A stretch of DNA of 64,000 nucleotides from Hydractinia symbiolongicarpus (GCF_029227915.1 NC_079882.1:16320501-16384500); one strand, 5' to 3'; shown: positions 10,541 through 21,767, counted from the first letter of the stretch. Numbers and translations are program-made. The notes: generated by a model not told the origin, from the sequence alone.

Positions 10541-11584
10541 CAGCAATTTTATTTTGCGGAAAAGTTTTTGTAACATTTAAAAATAAAAACACTGTTTAAA
10601 ACCTGCTTTTACGCTCCTAAAGCAAAAAGAATCCTGAAATATTTAATGGGAAAAGTTTCTGTTGAAGATCAAAAATTAATCGTAAAATCGGACAGCCGTA
10701 ATACATTTTTCAAAAAACCTTTACTGCAACTTTGGTTTAAAAAACACAGCAGAAACAGCCTGTTGTTACCCTGTGCAGCTAAAAATCAAACAGCAGTAAA
10801 TGTTTATTTTGCAAACAAGTTTTCATGACAGTAGGATAAGAACCTCTTATTCCAAACTGAACAAAAACGTCATTAGAGCCACATGTGTAAGGATCAGGTC
10901 AAGTTACAAAAACAGAAATTATTGGGACATTATTTGTATAAATATCGTGAAATTAGGTAAGAAATAATGAATACACTTACAGATTTTCAATACATGTTGA
11001 CAATTGAACGAGAACCGCTATTCAGAATTTAAAAAGCCTCAGTAATAACAAATGTTGATTTTGTAAAAATTTCCCGATATATATATTGAAATAATTTTCG
11101 CTTCTGTAACTTGAGCCACACTGGTGTATACTCAGGGGCAGGGTTAAAAAAGTTTAATTCCTGACGTGTGTACAATATATATAGTTAGCTACAATCATCC
11201 ACGAAAATATGGCTCTCTATTCCCCCTTGTTAAGAACTGCCCTTTTGTGGCTATGCAGCTCAAACAATTACACGTGGCATACCTGTATAAAATTTATTGC
11301 TACCTACATGGGTAGTTTTATCCCAGCTAAGTAGTTAATCTTATGCTAGCCTTGTAGATTGTTTTTTTGTTTTTATGCTAGCTAACTCTAACAGTAGCTA
11401 GAGCTAGCCATATGCTATTTAAGTTCTATTATTAATCTATCTAAATCTGCAGTTTTAAGCTAGCTAGCTTTAGGTGTGAGTGAAAATAAGAATGGGTTCA
11501 TTACATGTAAAAAATAGTGATATATTAGCGAACTTATAATGTGCAGGGTCATATATTTATTTATTGGTCACGGCAGACAAAACT
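10541..11584. other. No gene seen
   Basis: AT-rich spacer with several AGCTAGCT tracts (for example around 11458). The open stretch 10646-10828 has no recognisable content. Confidence 0.45.
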
Positions 11585-11830
11585 GGATATAAGATTTTTT
11601 TTACGGAATGAGATTATTTTTATGTATATAACATTTTTTTTACGCGTATAACATTTTTTTTACGCATATTAGATTTTTTGCGCATATTAGATTTTTTTAC
11701 GCATCATATACATTTTTTTTACGCATATTAGATTTTTTTTACGCACATTAGATTTTTTTTACGCATATAACATTTTTTTATGCATATTAGATTTTTTTTA
11801 CGCATTTTTAAAATTTACACAACAAAGATT
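11585..11830 (+). repeat. About 21-bp minisatellite, TTTTTTTTACGCATATTAGA type
   Basis: Roughly ten imperfect units of a T-tract followed by ACGCATATTAGA or ACGCATATAACA. Units vary from 19 to 23 bp. Confidence 0.8.
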
Positions 11831-11956
11831 TTTCTTATGCACTTGTCGGCCACGGTATCCATTCAACACAAAATTCCTTAGTCAATATATGTATACTTCA
11901 GGAAAAAAAGAAAGATGACATCAAGGAACTTTCCAATAATATTGTTGTGCTAAAAA

Positions 11957-12640
11957 ATGGATCTTAACAAGGAAATAAATTTATACCAGAGCAAAGCATT
12001 TTCTTTAGAAAACATAAAAAGTGATCCACGAGCAGTAAAATTTTACACCGGTTTTCCAAACTATGAGTCAATGTTATCAGTTTTGTCATACTTGGAACCA
12101 AAATTACGTCGTATACACTATTGGTCTTGTTCAAAGTCTCTTGGTAAGAATCATGGTAGTTTATTTTATCAACAAAGCTCTAGATATAGTCATTCCAAAC
12201 CTGCTCGTAAACGATCACTGTCTTTATTGGATGAGTTTTTTATTGTCTGGTACGTTTGAAGGTTGGTTTGCCTGTTGATGATATTGCTGATCATTTTAAT
12301 GTATCTTCTGGTCACATCTCAAGAATATTTACCACTTGGATAAGCTTTCTTTATTATGCACTTCTTCTGTTGTTTTCATCTCCTTCTCAATAAATGGTTG
12401 GAAAATCCATGACTAAGCAATTTCGAGCGTATCCCACCACACGTGTTATCATTGATGGCACTGAAGTTTATATACAAACCCCTTCTTCTCTATGGTATCA
12501 CAGTCACAAACATGGTCACAGTATAAACACCATAACACTTTGAAAGCTTTGGTAGGGTTATCCCCCAATAGAATTGTTACGTTTGTATCGAAGTTATGGG
12601 CTTGTCGAGTGAGAACTAACGAAAAAGTCTTGTTAACAGA
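11957..12640 (+). pseudogene. DDE transposase of PIF/Harbinger-ISL2EU type, broken
   Basis: ATG 11957 opens 100 codons (region FYTGFPNYESMLSVLSYLEP). After a frameshift near 12250 the same protein goes on as GLPVDDIADHFNVSSGHISR, a helix-turn-helix, then an in-frame stop near 12392 and the catalytic core start YPTTRVIIDGTEVYIQTPSS with the first catalytic Asp. A further frameshift precedes a piece like PNRIVTFVSKLWACRV, the second-Asp region. These are hallmarks of DDE_Tnp_4 (HARBI/ISL2EU) transposases, which cut and paste with TIRs. At least three lesions; the C-terminal third with the Glu is absent. Confidence 0.75.
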
Positions 12641-13040
12641 CGTTTACTGACGGGTAACACAGTTACTTGTGACCTAACCAGACATTTCAACGTCAACGCT
12701 AGTTAGTTAATAAAAAAAATTGAATTTTAATATCCACAAAAAAAGTTAAGTAGTCTATGTGTGCTGTTACTTAATAAGCATATATAATATGCACCTGTAA
12801 AGATTTTCTTATATATTTATGCCCTGTTGGTCTAATGGCTATGACACTCATGCAAATGAGAGATCCAGGTTCAAATCCTGGACAGGGCTAGGAGAAATTA
12901 TCTTGTATCTACAACAACCAGGTAATAATGAGTATATGATAGCTATATATATATAGCGACTGTGAGGATAATTGGTATTTCTCGAATTGTAGGGGTAGTG
13001 TTAAATACATTCATCACTTTCATTTATAGAGCACAACAGT
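12590..13040 (+). repeat. tRNA-headed composite repeat, copy 2
   Basis: Same composition as 5380-5762 in the opposite orientation: a B-Helitron-like 5' part (GGTAACACAGTTACTTGTGA), the tRNA-like box at 12821-12888, and the tail ATTATCTTGTATCTACAACA. Confidence 0.6.
12821..12888 (+). repeat. tRNA-like SINE head (pseudo-tRNA)
   Basis: The 68-nt box has a perfect 7-bp acceptor stem (GCCCTGT/ACAGGGC), A-box TGGTCTAATGG, B-box GGTTCAAATCC and a perfect T-arm. The anticodon arm region is 19 nt instead of about 23 and cannot form a normal 5-bp stem with a 7-nt loop, so I call it a SINE head and not a tRNA gene. Confidence 0.65.
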
Positions 13041-13560
13041 GCCTTGTCAAGGAAAGGCAGCTATATGTACTTGTTTGTCTTGACCAGTCTCAACAAATCA
13101 TATTTTCAGAATAAGACTCACTAAAAATTTTTGCTTGCGAACCTAGGGGATCTTATGACACTCTCCGTTTATGATACCATAAGTATTGCGATCTTCTTCG
13201 GGACATGTATGGATATTAATAGTGTTGCCATCATTTGTTATGCGACAGAATACAGTATAAATTTAAAGGATAAGGTCAGATTTTGTGCTAGACATTTTCT
13301 CCTTGTAAACAAACAAAATCTTTTTTAGTTCGGAAACACGCAACAATCCTAAGTCTTCCAAACCATTAACTGTTTTAGTATGAGGTAACAGTGCTTGAAA
13401 CTGATTTATATTGTACTCAATTGCAGGCAAAAATAACAAAAATGTATAAATTTGTTAAGTAATTTGTGCACTTTCCCGCTACAATTTCTTATATGGTTCA
13501 TAATAAACCTCGTTTTAATGCGCGCTATCATTTTAAGCTGCCACGGTTAATTGTGATATG
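13041..13560. other. No gene seen
   Basis: AT-rich spacer; the open stretch 13131-13328 shows no recognisable domain. Confidence 0.45.
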
Positions 13561-13564
13561 GAAA

Positions 13565-14260
13565 AGAGCTTATTGGTTTGGAGTAATGGAATGTTCTGTT
13601 TTTGGAATTGGTGTTACTTTGCCGATTTTCCACAGCTGATGAAAGGTGTTTTCAGCTATCCCTGTGTTGATGATGTGAGTAAGTGGGGATGCGATGTGGT
13701 CAGCAATAGATTTGATGAGTGCTACAGGGAGGTTGTCGTAGCCAGTGGAACAGTCGCTTCGAAGATTTTTAATTTCTCTGAGCACTTGATCGTGTGTGAC
13801 AGGACGAAATTGGAATTCTTGGTCAGCTTCAGTTACGAGGTCTTGAAGAAGGAGTTGAATTTCCTCTTTAGATGTCGGTTGCGATCCAAGGATTCTGGGT
13901 GCCGTAGATATGTAGTGTGCGTTTAGTTCGGAGGGTTGGATGTTTATAACGTTTTTATTTGAATGGAGAAATCGGTAGATTAATTTCCAAACCTCTTTAC
14001 GCTTTTTCGATGAAAGAAGTCCGCAGTAGAAAGTATTTTTTGTGTATTTTATCTGTCTTTTTAGAGCGTTTCATTCCAGTTGGCATTCAACTGAGCCTGG
14101 TGGGTTAAAGTTGCAGGTTGGTGATTTTTAAGTTTTTCATCCAGGGTGACGGAGGACGGGTGACCTTCATTCTTCTCAACGGTGCTTGACATTCGATGCA
14201 CTCAAAGAACAGATGGTTGAGTGTGCTTAGGATGTCATCGGTACAATCAACTGCATAAAC
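13565..14260 (-). pseudogene. Non-LTR retrotransposon reverse transcriptase fragment
   Basis: The minus strand encodes LREIKNLRSDCSTGYDNLPV, IASPLTHIINTGIAEN and WKIGKVTPIPK, typical of the fingers region of Jockey/CR1-type reverse transcriptase. Upstream (13790-14260) continues an endonuclease-RT linker (HLFFECIECQAPLRRMKVTR) across several stops. It ends near 13565, before the catalytic motifs. It is a 3'-truncated, frameshifted relic. Confidence 0.7.
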
Positions 14261-15079
14261 TTGTAATCAGAATGGCGTATTGTTAAGAAATATGGCATAC
14301 TGCTACAATAAAATTATTATCTTCTTGGCACAAACGTTTCTTGTTCCTATTTTTAGTTTTACTTGAAGCACAACTTTGATGGCTATGGGAAGATCGAGAA
14401 CGAAGAAATGTGTGGAAATTACAGTCCCAAAAATTTCTATCGTATAATTAGCTGTATGAGCGGCTAATTATACTGCACTATATGCAATTATTCTGCATCG
14501 GCTGCCCATTGTTACTGGCTAATTATCAGTTCTCCTTAAGTGTCTAATAGCCAGATATTTTGTTGCAAAAATGACCCTTATTTGCTTAAAAAACTTTCTT
14601 GAACTCACCTAAAGTATCACAAAATAAGACTTGATTTTTAAAAATCTCACGAAAAGGACCACCGATTTATCAATTTTTTTGTTTCAACTTGCAATTTTCT
14701 CAAAATCAAAAAAGGATAATAAAGATCTAATATGGTAAATTAATTAATCAATTAATCCATTTCAACAAAATAAATCCTGTATTGTATCCTAGTATTTCAA
14801 AAAAAAAATTTATTTTTTTATTTATTACGTTGTATTATAGGTTCGTGACAATAATAATTGAGAATTAGGATACTTATGTTTTGTTTACCCATTGTTCTCC
14901 GTTTTTCAAAGTCTATACTTCAACTTTCAGAATCTTCCAGGCTAATGACGGAAATCTTCAAGCCGCAGGATTTTTTAAACTTTTTAAAATGCGCATCAAT
15001 ACCAAATGCGATATCTTTTTGCCAACTTTGTTTTCACCGCTCGCGCGTAGTATACTAATCACGAAAACAAAACAATCCG
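14261..15079. other. No gene seen
   Basis: AT-rich spacer without recognisable coding sequence or repeats of note. Confidence 0.4.
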
Positions 15080-15089
15080 CGATTTTAGC

Positions 15090-15235
15090 GACCAGAAAGA
15101 ATCCAAGATTTTCGCTTAAAAAACCAATTCAATATATTTTCGCGGTTGAATGAACGAAGGGCATTTTGATTTTTAAAAAAGCAATCCAAGGTTTTCGCGG
15201 CTGAATGAACGAAGGCCATTTTGGTTTTCAAAATA
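15090..15235 (+). repeat. Short tandem repeat, TTTTCGCGG(C/T)TGAATGAACG type
   Basis: Two to three copies of a 55-60 bp unit containing TTTTCGCGGTTGAATGAACG and CATTTTGGTTTT. This explains the repeated motif in the short minus-strand open frame. Confidence 0.5.
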
Positions 15236-15299
15236 ATCATGTGCAATGTGTGGTCAGTGTGTGGGAGGTTTGTAGGCCTGTTTGACATTTTTTATCTTC

Positions 15300-16474
15300 T
15301 GAAAGCTTTATATTTTTTTATTATTTGTTTTCTGTTTGTTTTCAATGTTAGGATAAATATATTGTCACGTTTTTAGCCACATACAGATCTTAAACGCACC
15401 AGTTTTAGGATGTTTGGCTAAGAACGAAGATTTTGAAGGTTACTAGTTAACCTTCAAAATCTTTGTTCGAGAACCTAACTTATTGTTATTCTATTTTTTA
15501 TTAGACATTTTTATCCTAGCCAACATTTATTTTTATGTTGAGGCTGTGGCTATTTAGCTAGCTCCTTAAAAAGTGAAAGTATAAAATGCAGTTTGGTTAC
15601 AAAATATTCTCAAGCAATAATTCTTATGCTAAATGCAGTTAGCTAGGTAGCTACATCTTTTATTATTTTCCTGTTAATTTTTTTTTAAATAAAATGGCTG
15701 AGCGATAGTTGTAGCTGGCCGGGTAACGACAGGCTATTCCCTGTGTTTTTATTTGAACCGAAGTTGCAGTGAAGTTTTTTTGGAAAAGGGTATTACACCT
15801 ATACGCTTGTTCAAGTCTGTTTAACTGTGCTAAGCGCTTTGCCCACTGTTAACAAAGGACTGTTTTTTGAAACAGCTGTAACGCCTATGCGCATGTGCGA
15901 CATGGTTTACCTGCAATAAGGAGGCAGCCAACTGTGACAATTTTTAAACTTCCTTGGGAATTACGCCTGTACGAATGCGCAACACTGTTTACCTGGACTA
16001 ACCGCTCAAACCTGTTTAGCAATGGACTGTTTCTTATGTTTTTATTTAAACAGAATCTGTGAAGAAGTCTTTTTCAAAAGGGTATTATCCCTATACGCCT
16101 GTACAACACCGTTTAACTGTAGTAAGCGCTCAGCCGGTGTCACGATTAATTTTTTAACTGTTACAAAAACTTATCCAGCAAAATAAGATAACATTGACCA
16201 ATTAGGGAGTAACAACGGTTTGTAAGCTCCGCTTTTATTTCAGCTGTCGTTGCGGGAAGTTATCTTATGAAAAATATGTTACAGTCGCGACAGTATAACG
16301 GTGTATGTGCTTCACTTGATTTACAACACACTGTATACCTGTACTGAAGCGGTCCACCTGATCGTGTGGCACAGTTTACAGTTCTTATTAAGCGCTCCAC
16401 AGAGTGTCCAACGCCGGATCACACCTTGACTTGTAGCTTAACCCGGCGGCTCGACGCCAGGTTTAACCGGCTAG
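15300..16474 (+). mobile_element. B-type Helitron, 5' end unclear
   Basis: The 3' end is CGGC..TCGACGCC..GGCTAG at 16443-16474, matching the B-type terminus (GC hairpin then CTRR). The body matches the units at 25853 and 27291 (CCTGTACTAAGCGCT-type subrepeats, GTGCGCATAGGCG-like motifs). The next unit's 5' end (TCTCTTTAATAATAGCCG) starts at 16475 with no base between. Confidence 0.6.
15422..15468. repeat. 21-bp arm inverted repeat
   Basis: GAACGAAGATTTTGAAGGTT and its reverse complement, separated by CTAGT, with a single mismatch. It could fold as a tight hairpin. It lies inside the B-type Helitron and is absent from the other copies. Confidence 0.85.
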
Positions 16475-16572
16475 TCTCTTTAATAATAGCCGTATTTTGT
16501 CTGTCTCTGCGCAGACCCCTCCGCTGAGTTAGAAAATCGTACTACGGAAACACGAATATCAAGTGCGATATA
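16475..16572 (+). mobile_element. 5' end of a second B-type Helitron
   Basis: TCTCTTTAATAATAGCCG followed by GTCTGTCTC and ACGGAAACACGAATATCAA matches 25853-25960. The match stops at GCGATATA where the DIRS sequence begins; B-type sequence resumes after 18710. Confidence 0.6.
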
Positions 16573-16590
16573 TTTTTATCCACTTTTTAT

Positions 16591-17700
16591 CTACAAGACA
16601 GATGTGCTAGTTTGATTGCCAATAATTCCAAAACATTTATATGCAGAATCTGTTCTGTTTTGGACCACATGCCTCCTGTTCTTGTCCCTTGTCAAACTGC
16701 TCCCCAACCTTTCAGGGAAGCATCTGTTTGTAACTACATTTGTGCTTGAGCTTGAATAAGGGAATGCCCGTTGTACAAAGTTAAATTGTTTACCGACCAT
16801 AAAAGTTCCTCCAGAGTCTCCTTCTTCAAATTCACTACGGTGGCATAGGTTTTTGATGCTTTTAGGCTTTGAATTTGTTGTTGTTGTAGAAAACAAAACT
16901 CCAGACGGGCTGGCAGAACTGCTTGTATAGTGGAGGATAGAACTCCTATGAATTGAGTTAGTTCCAAAATAGTAGCCTGTCTTGTCTTGTGCAAACTCAA
17001 ACACTGTTTCTGTATTTTGGCGACTTTCTCCCTTGTTAGAGACAGAGACATAGTTATCGAATCCACAGACATTCCTAAAACTCTATTTTCTGGGTTGGCT
17101 CCAGGACAGACTTTTTCAAATTTATTAGAAATCCTAAATTTTGTAACAGAAAAATCAAAGTGTCTCGTGCCATAAGGACCTCCTCTCTGGACCGTCCCAA
17201 AACTAACATATCATCTAAGTAAATTATAATTCGTATCATTAACCGACGAAATATAGCCATTGGAATTTTCAGTAACTTTGTAAAAATCCGTGGAGCTGGA
17301 CCCAAGCCAAAACAAAGACAGAGGAATTCGTATCGGTTGCCTGACCATTCGAACCTCACAAATTTTTTGGAAGAATCGTGCAATGGGACACTGAAGTAGG
17401 CATCCTTCAGGTCTAACTTGCACATCCAATCGCCTTTGTTTAATAGGAATTTGAGTGAGTACAAACCTTCCATTTTGAAGTGTTCGTAAGGAACAAATTT
17501 GTTTAAATACTTGAGGTTTAATACAAGTCGATTTCCTCCATCTTTTTTTCCTACTAAAAATATTGTGCTCAGAAATTGTCCCTCTGATGGAGGGACTTTC
17601 AAAATGGCTCCTTTTCTTAACATCTCCACTTCTAATTCTATTAATTTTTTGTCCGACAGACTGGGAACTGGCACATGTGGCGTTTGAATTTGTGTCGGTT
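16591..17700 (-). pseudogene. DIRS-type reverse transcriptase and RNase H, frameshifted
   Basis: The minus strand reads LEVEMLRKGAILKVPPSEGQ, KDGGNRLVLNLKYLNKFV, KLDLKDAYFSVPLHD (motif A), CFGLGPAPRIFTKLLK (motif B) and IIIYLDDMLVLGRS (motif C, YLDD). This is the DIRS1/Ngaro-like RT type, which cnidarians carry. A frameshift near 17075 leads to an RNase H-like part (MSVDSITMSLSLTREKVAKI) to 16734, with a last broken stretch to 16591. No tyrosine recombinase is seen downstream, so the element is 3'-truncated. Upstream it is preceded by the Gag-like frame. Confidence 0.8.
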
Positions 17701-17707
17701 CTGAAAG

Positions 17708-18569
17708 TCATGGAATTCGAAAACCTTGTACTACTGACAAGAGATTTTGGTCCTGTGTCAACCTCTCCCAAGCTGGGAGAAAATATTTCAACCGTTTTGC
17801 TAACGGTGCAATCGGTATTTGCCACCCGACAAAAAGACGCTTTATGGTGGGATGAACTTGAGTAAGATCCTCCAAGTTCACCCAATTTTCCATCAGTAGA
17901 AGTGGTACTGGAAGTTGTGTGTTGAGAAAAGGATCCCTTTTTAATTTTTGAAAAGGAGTTACCTTTGCTATAGTATTGTTGTTTTGAAGATAAGTGTTAA
18001 TTTCGCCCCTCACTTCTTCGTTGATGTAAGGGGCCGCAACAAAAGGGTCTCGTTGGCCACCGTCGACCACTGGTGAAAAAACCAGAAACAGCCACTGTAG
18101 CTTCTTGTTTCATGGACTTGGACACCTCGGCCATGTGGTCTCTATAAGATTTCCCAAAGAGCTCGTTGTCATGTTTTTGTAAATATAAAGCTTTGTCTCT
18201 AAGGGTAGCAGCTGCTTGGGCCTGAGACATTTTTGACGATGCCATTAAAACATCGCGTATTCTCTCATATGTGATGAAGTTCATTGACTGACCCACCATC
18301 GTGACTGCGTTTTCCACCACCGAGGACATTTCCTCTGGTGATGGAAGATCATCTTCCTTATTGGTAGACGTGCGAACTTGCTCGACCATCGACCATACCT
18401 TTGATAAAGGCCCCACAATATCTCCTACTTTCTCCTGAATCTTCTTTAAGCATCTTTCGTAGTCCATACTACTATTACTGCTTTTCATGTGACTCGCCAA
18501 CGTCTCGTCTAACGTTTTGATGGGATCCAAGTTCGTAGGTCTAGGAGTCTCAACCATAACTTGCTCCAT
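17708..18569 (-). pseudogene. DIRS Gag-like protein, frameshifted
   Basis: ATG 18569 opens 190 codons of a helical, Met-rich, Lys/Glu-rich protein (MSQAQAAATLRDKALYLQKH). A frameshift near 18060 leads into the frame 18070-17708 with GGQRDPFVAAPYINEEVRGE and VTPFQKLKRDPFLNTQ, the linker region that precedes the RT in DIRS elements. Position and strand fit a Gag-to-RT order with the following RT frame. Confidence 0.6.
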
Positions 18570-18666
18570 TAACTCCTTGTCTCAGATAAACTCCTCAGAC
18601 GCCTCATTTGCATAGGGGCCATGTCATCAGAAAGAGCCTATTTAAAGGCATCTTCTTCCTTGACAA

Positions 18667-18710
18667 CTTTAAATCGTTTGTAACTTATATAAGTTACAAA
18701 CGATTTAAAG
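18667..18710. repeat. Perfect 44-bp palindrome
   Basis: The left half CTTTAAATCGTTTGTAACTT + AT is exactly the reverse complement of the right half, with no spacer. It sits just upstream of the Gag-like frame of the DIRS element. Confidence 0.95.
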
Positions 18711-18719
18711 AGATCAATG

Positions 18720-19060
18720 TTCCCAATAGTATATTACACCGGAAACACCATAAAGTTGTGTGCACTTTATTTGATTTTCTACACACTATATGGCTGTACT
18801 AAAGCGCTTTACCTTAATGTTTGACAGTTGACGGTTCTTATTAATCACTCAATCTGGTGTTTAATGCTGGGTAACAGCTACTTGTGGCTTAACCCGGTGT
18901 TTCAACAGAGTGTATCCCGTGTTTTGTAAACCAAAGGTGCAATATTTTTGAATAGGGTGTTAAACGCATATGCCGCACGGTTTGCCTGTACTAATCGCTC
19001 AGTCCAGTGTCACAATCAAACTGTCATGGCGGCAACCATAGAAAGGTTTAACTTTATACA
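18720..19060 (+). repeat. B-type Helitron-derived segment
   Basis: Contains TTATTTGATTTTCTACACAC, CTGTACTAAAGCGCTTTACC, GGGTAACAGCTACTTGTGGC and CGCTCAGTCCAGTGTCACAA, in line with the B-type units. It is probably the part of the 16475 unit separated by the DIRS insertion, although the internal order differs. Confidence 0.5.
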
Positions 19061-19236
19061 TTCTTGCATTACATAGCTGTGAAAAATACTTTGTTGATAA
19101 TGTTGATAGCTAGCTAGATCAATTTCCATGCTGGACTTATCATTTGAACACTGCTTAAAACTCTTTATGTGAAGTTCTGTAAAGTCCTGTAAAGTAGTAT
19201 CCCTGAAATTCAGCTGTGCAAAAAGAATGTGTAAAT

Positions 19237-19273
19237 ATAGGTGAATATTTATCTATGATAAATATTCACCTAT
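19237..19273. repeat. Perfect 17-bp inverted repeat with 3-nt loop
   Basis: ATAGGTGAATATTTATC, loop TAT, then its exact reverse complement. Confidence 0.95.
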
Positions 19274-19697
19274 GTATGCACGCCAAACGGATTTGGTATA
19301 AAAGGTGTTTAAAACATAAAATAAACTGCCTCGGGTACTTAAGCACAAAATCCGTCATTCTGTGACAATAATTCGTGATTGTTTCATTCACAAAAGTTAA
19401 ATGCCAATCACAGTCTGCCGGCCAGCGTGCATAATCCGGTCGCCACAACATAATCAGGGCAAAAAATCTAATTGGGTCATGGTACATAATCCGGCCATGC
19501 GTACATAATCTGGCCGTCCTGTTTATAAACAGGCCGTTTTCGCAATCCGGGCAGAACAGTACTGCTTTCTGTTGAGGGAAAAAACGGACTTTTCACGGTC
19601 AAACTCTCACAGAAAAAGCCGTAATTAAACAGGAACTACAAAGTATTTGAAGCCATGTAAAGTTAAATTAGCCATAACTCACCCAAAATGACACAAT
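19274..19697. other. No gene; short CATAATCCGGC repeats
   Basis: The stretch 19425-19510 has four spaced CATAATC(C/A/T)GG motifs. No gene is recognised. Confidence 0.4.
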
Positions 19698-19735
19698 ATG
19701 ACAGGATAGATAGATAGATGTGCATATTTTACATG
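19698..19735 (-). repeat. 3' tail fragment of the tRNA-SINE family
   Basis: The GATAGATAGATAGATGTGC run and TATTTTACATGGCTAGCCT are the same as the 3' end of the SINE at 56354-56712. Confidence 0.75.
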
Positions 19736-21042
19736 GCTAGCCTTTAAAGTTAGTAAACAAAGATTTTATGAGAAATTTACACCTGATTTATGAAGAGCTT
19801 ACCGCGTGAACGGCGCGTTTTCCCTCAAATCATAATGGCTACCCTTAAAAATTCGGGAAAGGGGTAAGTCGAAAGCAAAACATGCAATGGAGTATAAGAT
19901 TGACGATATTAGTATGTACGCATTTTTGAATAGACCCATTGTATAGTTGTTTAAAAATGATTGTTGTCTGTTTTACCCGCATGTGACTGGTTAATCATTG
20001 AACTGTAACTTCATTTTTGAATTGCTTATTTGATCAATTATATATTTTTTAGAGTCAAAGAAAAGGACAAATTTGATGGAGATCCTAACTGAAAAAATAA
20101 AGGACGTACTTGAAAATGATTAGAGGAAAAGTCCTTCTCATACGTTACAACCAGTAAACCACAAGGATTTTTGGCTTGAAGTTGCAGAAAAACTTGCCAA
20201 CATTAACATGAACTGATGCATATATCTACAGATTTTGTTTTTGCAGATTTAGTAGTTTGTTTAGCAGATTTTATAGATTATGCCTTCTAATATTTTAACC
20301 TATAAATTAGATTTAAAAATATTAAAGCTGCAGGTCTACTATTATGGTAACCGTTGGCCTGATTTTTTTAATATTTTTATGTTGTATGATATATACTTTT
20401 ACATTTTTTATGCATGTGCCTGAACAAAGTGTTATTTTGTCCTAAAATCTTATTTTTTGATTGGGATTTTTTAATTCCTTTTTTAAATAATAATTCTTTT
20501 TGGTAAAGTTTTATTTTAAACGCTCCACAGACTGCATTTTTAAACATTCTAAAAGTATCAATTATGCATGCAAAACAGTATAAATATAATCCAATTTATA
20601 GTGAGGTAGAGTGTGGCAAGAAATTCAGCCATATTTCACTGTAAAATACTGTGCAAAACAATTCTTTAAAAAACTTAACTGGAAATATTTTGTTATTCTT
20701 TCCGGATCCTAATAGTTATAGACTGTTTGCTGCTCTTGAAAAAATCCACTAGAAACAAAATCGAATGTGCATGTAACTTACAGATTTAAACCTAGCATAC
20801 AAGCTTGGGGAGGTAGGATGTGCACACGTGATCAGATAAAACGCACTGAGTATCCTTTCATTGTGTACTTCGCGTGTTGGTGCAACCTCGACTCCAGTGT
20901 TTATAAAAAGAGAACCAGACCTGGGATCAAAGTTGGTGTTGGGGCTAATCATCGCTTTGGAAAACAAGGGGTGCATATGTATCAGCTTTGAAAGAACAAC
21001 TGTCATATCACGGTAAATAAGGGCGGCAAGTAGTTGCAACTA
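19736..21042. other. No recognised gene
   Basis: AT-rich. Around 20041-20215 there is coding-like sequence (MEILTEKIKDVLEND, DFWLEVAEKLANINMN) interrupted by a stop. The 96-codon minus-strand stretch 20749-21039 has no recognisable family. Confidence 0.4.
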
Positions 21043-21767
21043 TCTATATAATAATACGCCAGTTCTCTCTGTCTGTCACTTTTGCAAAGTCGATTATATT
21101 TTTCATAACTTTCTTCAATAAAGTCTACAAAACATCCCTTATGAATTAGTTCTGTAATTTACCAAAATTTGATTTTAAAATAATATTGACGTCAAAGGAA
21201 AATTAATTAAGATTAAGAAGCCGTGTCAAAGTTTTAGGTGCATTACAGTGCACCTAAAACTTTGAGGCCAAATAACTTGGAAGCGAGCTGGTGACGTCAA
21301 TGATTTTTGACCGCCTGGGTAACTAGGTACCACCTAGGACCAATTTGGGTAATTTTCCCAAACCTGGACCTCCAAATCTGTTTCGGAATGGACAGGTTGA
21401 TGACGACATCAAAAAACTTCAAACCCTAATATCTCTGCAACCGTTTATCAAAAGTACATGATCCTATACATTTTCTTGATCAGCGTTTCAAGATCTATAT
21501 GATGAAGGCAACAGGTACACAAATTTCTAAAACAGCAGACTTGAACTTTTGCAGGATAGTAGGATGTATTTTTATGCCCATATAGTATAGATGAATTTCG
21601 TTGTTTACATTTTCGGTAGTAAGCTCTTTCGCCTTTTGACATTTTGTGTAAGATTTTAAGAACATTTTTTTGTATATGCAGTGCTTACGTGAGCAAAACA
21701 TCTAAAGCAACTTATTTTTGAATGGCTTTTTGCCCAAGTAGATTTTTCCACGGGCCTTATCGACTAG
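21043..21767 (+). mobile_element. Helitron unit A1
   Basis: 5' TCTATATAATAATACGCCAG; 3' GATTTTTCCACGGGCCTTAT then CGACTAG. The 3' hairpin stem is damaged (GTAGA for GTGGA). Contains a 16-bp perfect hairpin at 21227-21264. Confidence 0.7.
21227..21264. repeat. Perfect 16-bp arm hairpin inside A1
   Basis: CAAAGTTTTAGGTGCA, loop TTACAG, exact reverse complement. Other A units have only one arm (ACTTAAAACTTTGAGG-like), so the second arm arose in this copy. Confidence 0.9.

Noticed and set aside
12821-12888. Functional tRNA gene
   Set aside because: Acceptor and T-arm pair well, but the anticodon region is about 4 nt short, no normal anticodon loop forms, and a second copy (5495-5562) shares the defect within a longer repeat.
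13558-13926. Plus-strand 122-codon protein
   Set aside because: It is the antisense of a recognisable reverse transcriptase fragment on the minus strand.
17499-17865. Plus-strand frames within the DIRS region
   Set aside because: Antisense of the DIRS RT and linker.
20041-20215. Host exon (MEILTEKIKDVLEND ... DFWLEVAEKLANI)
   Set aside because: Coding-like, and an acceptor-like TTTTTTAG precedes it, but an in-frame stop interrupts and no donor or partner exon was found.
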